A stretch of DNA of 64,000 nucleotides from Lutimaribacter degradans (lineage in GTDB: Bacteria > Pseudomonadota > Alphaproteobacteria > Rhodobacterales > Rhodobacteraceae). Of this stretch, positions 44,112 to 52,331 are shown one piece after another. Position 1 is the stretch's first letter, and every line of letters begins with the position of its first letter. The position numbers and the translations under genes were made by a program. Location of the stretch: positions 248,001 through 312,000 of the forward strand of contig NZ_JAMQGO010000002.1 in assembly GCF_023703375.1 (NCBI RefSeq), in the 5' to 3' direction. The notes beneath the pieces were generated by a model, which ran no database searches, was not told where the DNA came from, and saw only the letters and a program-made list of their open reading frames with translations.

Positions 44112-45659
44112 TTATCCACCAAACACCACGCCCGGCAACCAGGTAGCCAGAGCCGGGAAGGCAATCAGCAGGCCCAGCCCGATCAGTTGAAGCACCACGA
44201 AAGGCGCAACGCCAGCGTAGATGTCGGTTGTGGTGATGTGGCGCGGCGCGGTCGAGCGGAAATAAAACAGGGCAAACCCGAAGGGCGGCGTCAGAAAACT
44301 GGTTTGCAGGTTCATCGCCAACAGCACGCCGAACCAGATCGGAGAGATGTCGCCCGCCAACAGTGGCGGCCCCAACAGCGGCACGACGATATAAATGATC
44401 TCGACCGCTTCGAGGATGAACCCCAGCAGGAAAACGACCAGCATGACCGCCACGAGGGCGCCCCACTCGCCGCCCGGCATGCCATCCATGATCTCCATCA
44501 CGATTTCGTCGCCCCCAAACCCGCGAAAAACCAGGGCAAGCAAAGTGGCGGCCACGACGATTCCGAAAACCATGCCGGATATCCGCAGCGTGTCACCGAC
44601 CGCGCCATGCAACACCTTTTCGATCGAAAGGCGCCAGGCCGCGACGGCAACGCCCAGCAATAGCAAAACCGCCAGCGCGATGGCCAGCCCGCCCATCGCG
44701 GCACTTTCGCTGCGGGCATCGCTGAACAGGCGCAGCGCCATCAGTGCAAAAGCCGCAAGAACCCCCGCCAACACAAGGTTGCGCTGAAACCCCGGCAGCC
44801 CGCTGCGATAGGCGGCCAACATCAGGGCACCGATCGCGCCCAGGCCCGCCGCCTCGGTCGTGGTGGCGATCCCTGCAAGGATCGACCCGAGTACCGCCAG
44901 GATAAGCAAAAGCGGCGGCGCGAAACTCGACAGCACCTCGCCCAGGCCGACCCGCGTGATCACGCGCGCAGCTCCGGGGCTCTTGGCGACCGGCTTCAGC
45001 CCGAAAAAGATATAAATACCGTAAAGGCTTACCAGTAGCAGCCCGGGCAGCATCGCACCGGCGAACAGATCACCCACGGAAACGGGGTCAGGTGCGAAAT
45101 TTCCAGCCTTCTGCTGCGCCTCAAGATAGGTGTTCCCGATCTGGTCGCCCAGCAGCACCAGCAGGATCGAGGGCGGAATGATCTGCCCCAGGGTGCCGCT
45201 GGCGCAGATGATTCCCGTCGCCATGCGCTTGGGCACATGGGCGTCCAGCATCGCGGGCAGGCTGATAAGCACCAGCATCACCACGGTTGCCCCCACGATC
45301 CCGGTCGAGGCCGCGATGATCGCCGAGAAGACCAGCACCGACAAGGCAATGCCGCGCGTTGATCCACCAAGCATCCGGCCCAGCACCTCGAGCATGGATT
45401 CGGCCAGCCGCGACCTTTCCAGCAAAACCCCCATCAGCACGAATAGCGGAACCGCCATGAGCAGCGGGTTCGACATCGTCCCGTAAACCCGCGCCGGAAA
45501 GAACTTCAGGAACCCCAGGTCAAACACGCCCACCATCGACCCGATGAAGGCCGCAACAAGGGGCACGCCCGAAATCGCCAGCATCGCGGGAATACCGCTG
45601 AGGATACCGCCGAACAGGCAAAGCACCATGCCCGCCAGGAAAAGTTCATTGACGATCAT
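44112..45659 (-). CDS. TRAP transporter large permease (DctM family, long form), system 2
   Basis: A 515-residue membrane protein, about 90 longer than the common DctM. The extra length is a central pair of hydrophobic segments (LVLAGVLAAFALMALRLFSD, GGLAIALAVLLLLGVAVAAW), as in permeases paired with TakP-type receptors. Core motifs include GIVGATVVMLVLISLPAML and SGTLGQIIPPSILLVLLGDQ. It overlaps the dctQ gene upstream by four bases and lies 27 bases before dctP. Confidence 0.92.
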   Translation of the reverse strand: MIVNELFLAGMVLCLFGGILSGIPAMLAISGVPLVAAFIGSMVGVFDLGFLKFFPARVYGTMSNPLLMAVPLFVLMGVLLERSRLAESMLEVLGRMLGGSTRGIALSVLVFSAIIAASTGIVGATVVMLVLISLPAMLDAHVPKRMATGIICASGTLGQIIPPSILLVLLGDQIGNTYLEAQQKAGNFAPDPVSVGDLFAGAMLPGLLLVSLYGIYIFFGLKPVAKSPGAARVITRVGLGEVLSSFAPPLLLILAVLGSILAGIATTTEAAGLGAIGALMLAAYRSGLPGFQRNLVLAGVLAAFALMALRLFSDARSESAAMGGLAIALAVLLLLGVAVAAWRLSIEKVLHGAVGDTLRISGMVFGIVVAATLLALVFRGFGGDEIVMEIMDGMPGGEWGALVAVMLVVFLLGFILEAVEIIYIVVPLLGPPLLAGDISPIWFGVLLAMNLQTSFLTPPFGFALFYFRSTAPRHITTTDIYAGVAPFVVLQLIGLGLLIAFPALATWLPGVVFGG

Positions 45660-46192
45660 GTGCCGGCATCCTCGGGATCAAGCAGAAGGGCGATCCCCTG
45701 AAGGATCATGAAGACGCCGCTTAGCGGAATGGTCGTCTTGACAAGGAACACCCCGCCAAGACCGCCGGTTTCGACCGAACCCTCGCGGATCGACCAACTG
45801 TAGAGCAGGTCCGGCATCCAGGCCCAGGCAAGCAGGCCGAAAACCGGCACCATGAACAGCAACAGGGCCACGCTGTCCGCGATTGGCAGATACCCGGCAG
45901 GCAACCGTTCCGAAAGAACCTCGACCCGGACATGCCCGCTCCGGCGCAAGCAATAGGGCAGCGACATTATCAGAAGAACGGCAAAGGCATATGCAGCGAG
46001 GTTCTGCAACTGGATGAACCCTGTGTCGAACCCGAAACGCAGGATCACGATACCCAGGACCGCGCCCGTCATCACAACGCAAGCCAAGAAGCAAAGACCG
46101 ACCGTAACACGGTCAAGCGTTTGACAAATAGATAGGAAAATCGCGCGCAATGCCTCCCCCTCATTGGCTGTGCGGCCTTGGCCTAGCACCAA
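45656..46192 (-). CDS. TRAP transporter small permease (DctQ family), system 2
   Basis: A 178-residue four-helix membrane protein (VTVGLCFLACVVMTGAVLGI, SLPYCLRRSGHVRVEVLSER). First gene of TRAP system 2. The start is uncertain: a GTG at 46192 opens the frame, while GGGGGAGG lies close to a TTG at 46150. The order dctQ-dctM-dctP with the receptor last matches system 3 but not systems 1 and 4. Confidence 0.87.
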   Translation of the reverse strand: MVLGQGRTANEGEALRAIFLSICQTLDRVTVGLCFLACVVMTGAVLGIVILRFGFDTGFIQLQNLAAYAFAVLLIMSLPYCLRRSGHVRVEVLSERLPAGYLPIADSVALLLFMVPVFGLLAWAWMPDLLYSWSIREGSVETGGLGGVFLVKTTIPLSGVFMILQGIALLLDPEDAGT

Positions 46193-46494
46193 GCGCCGAT
46201 TTTGACCACATCAAACTGACCGGTCTTTCGCCCCCATGAGCCGGCTGGGCCATATCAAGCGGCGGCGGCAGGCAGGTTTCGCCGCCCCATCGAACGCGTC
46301 AGCCACGCATATGCCGGCATACGGGCCTGTGCCCCGCCCGCCGCATGCCTCTTACCTTGACGGCGCTCTCGCGGATTCTTCATTGAATATTCTTGTGCCG
46401 GCCGTTTTGGATGTCCGCAGACCGGACGATAGCACCACGGGTATTTCCAAAACACGCACCCCCCCGAAAAGATCGGCGTAAAACGGAGTAAACA
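46193..46494. other. Divergent spacer between TRAP system 2 and the CMD-family gene
   Basis: These 302 bases hold no gene I can support. The strand-minus open frame across it is a shadow. A small AT-rich patch at about 46370-46400 contains GAATATTC and may be part of the promoter for the plus-strand gene at 46495. I see no clear operator. Confidence 0.45.
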
Positions 46495-47037
46495 ATGCAA
46501 GAAGCCGAAACACCGGGCCCGATCCCTGACGGGAACTGGCCCGAGGACATCAGCGATCTGCGGACAGGATTTGCCGGCGCGCTCAATGTCTATCGCATGA
46601 TGGCGCATCACCCCGCGCTGTTGCGCGCCTGGGCGCCCTTGCGCCAGCACATCGTCAAGGACACGGCCCTAGGGCCGGAACGATCCGAGGTCGTGATCCT
46701 GCGGACGGGCGTACGGCTGGGGTCATCCTACGAATGGGCGCACCACGTCGTCCGGGCCCGCGCAATCGGCATTTCGGATGAAAGGATCGCGGCCATTCTG
46801 CGAATGCCCGAGGGGGAAGACGGGCTTTTGGCGCGCGCGGTCGATGCAATCATCGACGAACACCGCCTGCCTGAAAGCCTTGAGCAAGAGTTGGCCGCAA
46901 CCATCGGGCGCGAGGCCGTGTTCGACCTGATTGCAACCGTCGGGTTCTACTCGGTTCTGGGCACGATCCTGATGACCTACCAGGTGCCGCTGGACAGGGA
47001 AATTGCCGACGAGCTTGAGGCACATCCGCTTTCTTAA
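46495..47037 (+). CDS. Carboxymuconolactone decarboxylase family protein
   Basis: A 180-residue cytosolic protein with the CMD/AhpD-like helical fold. The core is ERSEVVILRTGVRLGSSYEW followed by AHHVVRARAIGISDERIAAI. It has no cysteine at all, so the CxxC of AhpD-type peroxidase reductases is absent and a lactone-decarboxylase-like or catabolic role is more likely; the EW-x-HH segment is the likely active site. It is convergent with the IclR gene and divergent from TRAP system 2, in a block of aromatic-degradation genes. Confidence 0.85.
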   Translation: MQEAETPGPIPDGNWPEDISDLRTGFAGALNVYRMMAHHPALLRAWAPLRQHIVKDTALGPERSEVVILRTGVRLGSSYEWAHHVVRARAIGISDERIAAILRMPEGEDGLLARAVDAIIDEHRLPESLEQELAATIGREAVFDLIATVGFYSVLGTILMTYQVPLDREIADELEAHPLS

Positions 47038-47056
47038 CGCGCTGGCGGATTTCCCG

Positions 47057-47845
47057 TCAGGCCGGAAGGGCCCCGGAAATTCGCTGCGCAATCTCCAGCA
47101 ACGGAGCGCCGAAATCATCCAGCGCGCGGCGCGTGCTCATCGCGCTGCGTATCCAGATAAGCGACACGCAACCAAGCACCGTTCCGTCCGCCTTGATCGG
47201 CACCGCGATCGAGGCGGTCTCCTGGCGGAACTCACCGCTGTCGCGGACGGCGATGCCGCGGGCGCGCGTCTCGTCCAGAAGATGCGTCAGCAGGCGGTCT
47301 TCCAAAAATGGCAGGTCTTCGGGGTCGTTCAACCGCCGCAGATGTTCAAGGATCAGGCCACGTTCTTCCTCGGGGCAGGCCGAAAGATAAGCGCGCCCCG
47401 CCGATGAGCGCAGCATCGGCAGCCGGAAACCCGTCATGCCCCTGTCGATCGAAAGCGGCGACCGGCCATGCGTGGTTTCCTGGATGACCATGGCAGCGTT
47501 GTGATAAACTGTCAGGTCAAGCGGCCAGACAAGCTGTTTCGAATAGGCGGCAAAGATCGGGCCCGCCGCTTGCGCGATTTCGCTGGTCAGCGTGTAGCCG
47601 TCGCCCAGCGCCGCCGCGAAGCGCGTAACCCGCACGTAGTTCGACGTGGCCGAGAATGCGAGATAGCCCAGCTCTTCAAGTGTTTCGAGCAGGCGATAGA
47701 CGGTCGGACGGGGAATACCCAGCGCCTTGGCGATTTCACCGGGGCGCGCCTCGCCGGTCTTGTTGACATGGTGCAGAATGGCAAGGCCCCGCGCGAGTGC
47801 ACGCACGGAGCCGCTGTTTGACCTGGCAACGGAGTCTTCTGTCAT
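47057..47845 (-). CDS. IclR family transcriptional regulator
   Basis: A 262-residue regulator with N-terminal winged helix-turn-helix (VRALARGLAILHHVNKTGEA, IPRPTVYRLLETLEELGYL) and IclR effector domain (LPMLRSSAGRAYLSACPEEE, DSGEFRQETASIAVPI). It lies 36 bases downstream of the FAH-family gene on the same strand, at the end of the ring-cleavage unit, which is therefore its likely target together with TRAP system 3. Confidence 0.92.
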   Translation of the reverse strand: MTEDSVARSNSGSVRALARGLAILHHVNKTGEARPGEIAKALGIPRPTVYRLLETLEELGYLAFSATSNYVRVTRFAAALGDGYTLTSEIAQAAGPIFAAYSKQLVWPLDLTVYHNAAMVIQETTHGRSPLSIDRGMTGFRLPMLRSSAGRAYLSACPEEERGLILEHLRRLNDPEDLPFLEDRLLTHLLDETRARGIAVRDSGEFRQETASIAVPIKADGTVLGCVSLIWIRSAMSTRRALDDFGAPLLEIAQRISGALPA

Positions 47846-47881
47846 GGGGCAACCATCTCACAAGCTCCGCCGCGCCGGAAG

Positions 47882-48724
47882 TCAGCTTTCGGCCACGACC
47901 GGGTTGCGCAAGATGCCGACGCCTGAAACCTCGACCTCGCAAACATCGCCGTCTTTCATGAAAAGCGGTGGATTGCGACGTGCGCCGACCCCGCCCGGCG
48001 TGCCCGATACGATGACATCACCCGGCAAGAGCGGCAGTATGGTCGAGCAATAGGCGATCAGTCGCGGGATCGAGGCCACCAGCAGATCGAGTGTCGTATC
48101 CTGCACGGTTTCGCCGTTCAGCCGTGTCTGAAGGCGCATCTTGCCCGGATCGGGGATCTCGTCGGCGGTGGTCATCCAGGGGCCGAAACCGCCCGTGCCC
48201 GCAAAGGTCTTGCCCGGCAAGAACTGATGCGTGTGCTTCTGCCAATCGCGCACCGAGCCATCATTGTAACAGGCATAGCCCGCCACGTGGTCCAGGGCGT
48301 CTGCCTCGCTGATGCGGCGCCCTTCCTTGCCGATGATCACCGCGACCTCGCCCTCGTAGTCGAACTTGTCACTTTCCAGCGGCTTGATCAGCGGCCGACC
48401 ATGCCCGATCTGCGACCCCGCAAAGCGCGCGAACAACACCGGGTTCGGGGTCTCCTCGCGGCCCGTTTCCTCGATATGGGCGTGAAAGTTGAGCCCCACG
48501 CAGATGATCTTGTCGGGGTCGGGGATGACCGGGTCATGGGTCACGTCGTCAAAGGCGAAATCAACGGTTTCCGACGCCAGTTTCGCGGCGGCGCCCATGT
48601 CACCCGCAGCAATGAAATCGCGCAGGGTGGGCGCGTCGAACCGCTTGCCCAGGTCGACGATGCCCGCCTCGGTGACGAGGCCGTAAGAGGATTTGCCATC
48701 CTTGGTGAAAGAACAGAGTTTCAT
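47882..48724 (-). CDS. Fumarylacetoacetate hydrolase family protein
   Basis: A 280-residue metal-dependent enzyme. The FAH-fold metal ligands are visible: Glu in HIEETGREE, the Glu pair in FDYEGEVAVIIGKEGR and Asp in CYNDGSVRDWQ; SGTPGGVGARRNPP is the C-terminal family motif. Members hydrolyse or decarboxylate acylpyruvate-type ring-cleavage products (FAH, HpcE, HHDD isomerase) or hydrate oxopentenoates. It sits four bases after the hydroxylase gene, suggesting it acts on the ring-cleavage product made by that operon. Confidence 0.9.
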   Translation of the reverse strand: MKLCSFTKDGKSSYGLVTEAGIVDLGKRFDAPTLRDFIAAGDMGAAAKLASETVDFAFDDVTHDPVIPDPDKIICVGLNFHAHIEETGREETPNPVLFARFAGSQIGHGRPLIKPLESDKFDYEGEVAVIIGKEGRRISEADALDHVAGYACYNDGSVRDWQKHTHQFLPGKTFAGTGGFGPWMTTADEIPDPGKMRLQTRLNGETVQDTTLDLLVASIPRLIAYCSTILPLLPGDVIVSGTPGGVGARRNPPLFMKDGDVCEVEVSGVGILRNPVVAES

Positions 48725-48728
48725 ATTT

Positions 48729-50228
48729 TCAGACCAGCTCCGGTTGTTGCGTTTCAGTCATATCTGGAAGTATCCGCGCGACAAGTGCCTCAAGCGCCTC
48801 GGGCGTGTCGACGCCGCCCAGCGTGTAGCGATCGGGGCGCAGCACGGCGGCGCGAACGCCCAGCCGTGACAGGTGTTCGGCGGCGTTCGAATTGGCGGTC
48901 GTGACCAGACCCACACCGGCCGGCAGGTCCAACCCGTCCGCCAGCGCGGCCTCGGTGACGACGACCCATTGGTGCGGGTAAAGCGCATCCATGCGCGTGC
49001 CATCGGCCATGCGCGGCTGGCCGAACAATTGCCCAGCCTGGTCACCGGCACCCAGCCCCGGCCCGATGGGCGGCATGATGCTTTTCATCCGCGCCGAACC
49101 ATCCACTGACGGCAGGGCGGCGCGCAGCGCCTCTTCGGTGCCCGATGTGTTGATCAGCCCGCCAAGCCGCACGGCCGTCTGGATGTATTCCCGCGCGTTC
49201 GGCTTGCGCTCGCTTTCGTAGGTATCAAGCAGGGCATCGGCCGTTTCGCCGCCGACAAGCCCTTTGCAGACCAGCGCCAGTTTCCAATACAGGTTCGTCA
49301 CGTCACGGATGCCCGCGCACATCCCCTGCCCCATGAATGGCGGCGTCTGGTGGCAGGCATCGCCCGCAAGAAGCAGCCGCCCCTTGCGCCAGTCTTCGGC
49401 CACGAGCGAGTGGAACACGTAGACCGCCGCGCGTTCCAACTCTGCCTCGTCCGGGCCCAGCCAATCGGAAAGCAACTCCCACACCCGGTCGGGGCGCACG
49501 ATCTCGTGGCTGTCCTCGTCCGGTAGCACCGTGATTTCCCAACGCCGCCGCAAACCGGGGGTGCGCACGTAAGTGGCGGGGCGTTCGGGCACGCAATACT
49601 GGATCGAGTGATCGCCCAGCTCGGGCTTGTCACGGTTCAGGATCACGTCGACAACCAGCCAGCGTTCGTGAAAGCCATAATCCTCCATGCCGCTTTCGAT
49701 GTAGCGGCGCACAAGCGAACGCGCGCCATCGCAGCCAACCACGTATTTCGCGCGGGCCCTTTCGATCCGGCCGCAAGACATATCCTCGAAACGCAGCTCG
49801 ACATGGTCGTCGTTTTCCTCGACGTGGAACACGTCGCAGCGCGTGCGCACGGTGACCTGGTCGCGGCTCGTCATGTGATCTCGCAGCACGGTTTCCAGGT
49901 CGGGCTGATGAAAGCGGTAATTCGCGCGCCAGCCCTGCGGGCCTTCGCCCTGCGGGCGCGGCCAGTCAAGCAAAAGCCTGCCATCGCGGTCGACAAAGCG
50001 CATACCGGGGTGCCTGGCTGTCTTGGGCTCCATCCGGTCGGCTATGCCGATCCATTGAAAGGTGCGCATGACCTCGGCGTCGAAATGCACGGCACGCGGC
50101 AAATGGTAATGCGCGCCTTCACGTTCCAGCACCAGTGTCCGTACCCCGCATTCGGCCAGAAGATGCGCCAGCGTGGCTCCGGCCGGGCCGTAGCCCACGA
50201 TGGCAACGTCGTAGTCTTGCATGATCAC
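48729..50228 (-). CDS. FAD-dependent aromatic hydroxylase (MhpA-like)
   Basis: A 499-residue flavoprotein monooxygenase of the group-A type. FAD-binding GxGxxG is in YDVAIVGYGPAGATLAHLLA, the DG motif in YVVGCDGARSLVRRYIES and the GD motif in RLLLAGDACHQTPPFMGQGM; a thioredoxin-like C-terminal region follows. Similar enzymes hydroxylate 3-hydroxyphenyl-propionate or other phenols to catechols using NAD(P)H and oxygen. It overlaps the extradiol dioxygenase gene by four bases, so it probably makes that enzyme's substrate. Confidence 0.9.
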   Translation of the reverse strand: MIMQDYDVAIVGYGPAGATLAHLLAECGVRTLVLEREGAHYHLPRAVHFDAEVMRTFQWIGIADRMEPKTARHPGMRFVDRDGRLLLDWPRPQGEGPQGWRANYRFHQPDLETVLRDHMTSRDQVTVRTRCDVFHVEENDDHVELRFEDMSCGRIERARAKYVVGCDGARSLVRRYIESGMEDYGFHERWLVVDVILNRDKPELGDHSIQYCVPERPATYVRTPGLRRRWEITVLPDEDSHEIVRPDRVWELLSDWLGPDEAELERAAVYVFHSLVAEDWRKGRLLLAGDACHQTPPFMGQGMCAGIRDVTNLYWKLALVCKGLVGGETADALLDTYESERKPNAREYIQTAVRLGGLINTSGTEEALRAALPSVDGSARMKSIMPPIGPGLGAGDQAGQLFGQPRMADGTRMDALYPHQWVVVTEAALADGLDLPAGVGLVTTANSNAAEHLSRLGVRAAVLRPDRYTLGGVDTPEALEALVARILPDMTETQQPELV

Positions 50229-51205
50229 ACTCCCTGCCTGGTCAATTCACCAAAGAGCCACGGACAATCCGCAACGGGCGGCGCGCGGCGCCCCCGCGCG
50301 GCGGCGTCCAGCCGCATGTCGCGCAGCGCCTTTCGCCCACCGTCTTCCGGCAGATAGAGCCGCTCATGGCCCCAGAAGCTCGGGCCGTCATGGGTTTCGT
50401 GGGGTTCCCATGTGTCGGGGTCTATGACCCGCCCGCCCCAGCCGTTTTCAACAAAGAAACCCGACGGCGAATTTGCGTAATACGAGGTCATGTAATCGTT
50501 CGTGTGCCGGCCCAGCGTGTAGGCAACGCGGCCTTCATCCAGCTGCGCAAGGTCATAACCCTGCCCCACATCGTCGAGATTCTGGAACTCCACCATGAAA
50601 TGATGGAACCCCGACTGGCCAGACCCCACCATCGCAAAGGAATGGTGCCGTCCGTTCACGTGAAAGAAGTAAAGACCATAAGGCTTTAGCCCGTAGTCGG
50701 AGACGTGGAAATCCAGAAGGTCGCGGTAGAAGGGCAACATTACCTCGATGTCCTTCACATGCAGAACCGCGTGGCCCATGCCCAGCGGGCCGGTCCGAAA
50801 ACCGTCGATCGGCCGCCCCGGCACGAAGGGGTCCGAGGCAATCATCGGGCCGTGGAACAACTCGACCCGGTTGCCCATGGGGTCTTCGAACCAGATCAGG
50901 CGGTCGACGAACCGACGGTCGCAAAGCGCGGGCGAGCCGGGATGAACCGTTACCCCCGCCTTGTCGAGCCGCGCGGCGTAAACCTGCAGGTCGTCCTTGT
51001 GTTCGACCTCCCAGCCCATGAAGGCCAGCGTGTCGCCCTCTTCATCAGACACCAGCAACCGCTGCTGCCGGTCGTCCATGCGAAAGGCCAGCGCCTTGCC
51101 GCCCCGGTCGATCTTTTGCATCCCAAGCAGCTTGCCGGCGAAATCACCCCAGTCGTCCAGCTTGTCAGACCGTATACCGAGATAGCCCAGAGCATTGATT
51201 GCCAT
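50225..51205 (-). CDS. Extradiol ring-cleavage dioxygenase, type I (BphC-like, VOC fold)
   Basis: A 326-residue non-haem iron dioxygenase with two VOC modules. The iron ligands of BphC-type enzymes can be placed at His145 (GMGHAVLHV), His202 (GFHHFMVE) and Glu253 (FFVENGW); active-site His234 and a nearby Tyr (GRHTNDYMTSYY) are also kept. It should cleave a catechol-type ring next to the hydroxyls. Start at 51205 follows GGAG by seven bases; an in-frame ATG at 51217 is less good. It heads the catabolic part of the operon after TRAP system 3. Confidence 0.92.
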   Translation of the reverse strand: MAINALGYLGIRSDKLDDWGDFAGKLLGMQKIDRGGKALAFRMDDRQQRLLVSDEEGDTLAFMGWEVEHKDDLQVYAARLDKAGVTVHPGSPALCDRRFVDRLIWFEDPMGNRVELFHGPMIASDPFVPGRPIDGFRTGPLGMGHAVLHVKDIEVMLPFYRDLLDFHVSDYGLKPYGLYFFHVNGRHHSFAMVGSGQSGFHHFMVEFQNLDDVGQGYDLAQLDEGRVAYTLGRHTNDYMTSYYANSPSGFFVENGWGGRVIDPDTWEPHETHDGPSFWGHERLYLPEDGGRKALRDMRLDAAARGRRAPPVADCPWLFGELTRQGV

Positions 51206-51276
51206 GGTCGTCTCCATTCATTTCAATTCGAGATGGGGCATCCTAGACCGTTGCCACCGGCCCCCCGAGGGATGAT

Positions 51277-51303
51277 CCCCGCCTGTCCATGGGACGGACG
51301 GGG
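51277..51303 (-). terminator. Hairpin between dctP of TRAP system 3 and the dioxygenase gene
   Basis: A 12-bp stem with one mismatch and one wobble (51277-51288 with 51292-51303, loop ATG), nine bases after the dctP stop. No T-run follows. It probably sets the dctP message apart from the enzyme genes rather than ending transcription. Confidence 0.5.
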
Positions 51304-51312
51304 AAAGGCCGG

Positions 51313-52311
51313 TCACTCGGCGGCGATCGCGCGGGCGCGCTCCAGCGCCGCGGCCGCAGCAGCGGTATCGGCCTGGCCGTTCACCCAGGCATCGGCCGCG
51401 CCCGCAAAGGCGGCATTCCAGGCGGACTTTTCTTCATCGGTGAGGTCGATGAAGGTCACTTCACCCTCTTCGCGAAAGGCGGCTTCGTTGACGGCGTCGG
51501 TTTCGTCGATGACCGAGGCGATCCATTCGGCGGTCGCACGGCCCGACATCTCGTCGATCACCGCCTTGTCGGAATCGGGCAGGCTGTCATAGGCCGTCTT
51601 GTTCATCAGCACGGCCATAGGCTGCGCGATGAAATTCGTGTTGGTGACATTCGGCGCAACCTCGTTGAGGCGGAACGTGCGGTAGGCATCCATGACCCAG
51701 ACCGCACCCGACACGACGCCGCGTTCCAGGTTCTCGTAAACCTGCGGCGCCGGGATGCCGACACCCGAGGCCCCGACCATGCCAAACAGTTCCGAGCCGA
51801 ATTTCGATGGAGAGCGCAGCTTCAGACCGTCGAGATCGGCAGGGGTGCGCACCTCCGTGTCGGCCATAAGGAAGCGGTAGGACGGCGTGGTGAACAGGGC
51901 AATGACCTTGTAATCGGCGTATTCCGCATCCAACGCGCCCTCTTCGGCCAGCGTATTGAGCATATCCGCCCCCTTGGCACCGCTTTCGACAAGGCCCGGC
52001 ACCTCGACCACGCCGCTTAGCGGGAACAATCCCGGCGTGTAGGTCGGCACGACCAGCGCCACATCGGCGACGCCGGCCTTGACCAATTCCGCCTGCGCGG
52101 GCGGCGCACCAAGGATCGACCCGGGATAAAGTTTGAACGCGTTACCAGCAGACAGCTTTTCGTTTACTTGCTCGATCCAGGGGGCAAGCACCTTGGAAGA
52201 GTAAAAGCCCTGCTCGGGCTCAAAGGACGAGACACGCATTTCGCGCGCTTCAAGCGCGGGGGCCGTCAGGATCAGTGCCGTCGCGGCGGCAGTCAGAAGT
52301 CGATTGAACAT
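51313..52311 (-). CDS. TRAP transporter substrate-binding protein (DctP family), system 3
   Basis: A 332-residue periplasmic receptor. A signal peptide (LLTAAATALILTAPALEA) precedes MRVSSFEPEQGFYSSKVLAP, and the DctP-type carboxylate-binding Arg is probably in LDGLKLRSPSKFGSELFGM. GAGGAAACC before ATG 52311 fixes the start; a longer frame to 52548 lies in the permease gene. As its operon continues into aromatic ring-cleavage genes, an aromatic acid is a fair guess for the ligand. Confidence 0.9.
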   Translation of the reverse strand: MFNRLLTAAATALILTAPALEAREMRVSSFEPEQGFYSSKVLAPWIEQVNEKLSAGNAFKLYPGSILGAPPAQAELVKAGVADVALVVPTYTPGLFPLSGVVEVPGLVESGAKGADMLNTLAEEGALDAEYADYKVIALFTTPSYRFLMADTEVRTPADLDGLKLRSPSKFGSELFGMVGASGVGIPAPQVYENLERGVVSGAVWVMDAYRTFRLNEVAPNVTNTNFIAQPMAVLMNKTAYDSLPDSDKAVIDEMSGRATAEWIASVIDETDAVNEAAFREEGEVTFIDLTDEEKSAWNAAFAGAADAWVNGQADTAAAAAALERARAIAAE

Positions 52312-52331
52312 GGTTTCCTCCCTGATGTTCA

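Noticed and set aside
47761..47772. TTGTTGACATGG, close to the GntR operator motif.
   Set aside because: It lies inside the IclR coding sequence near its start, has a poor left and right arm, and is not in a promoter of the regulon.
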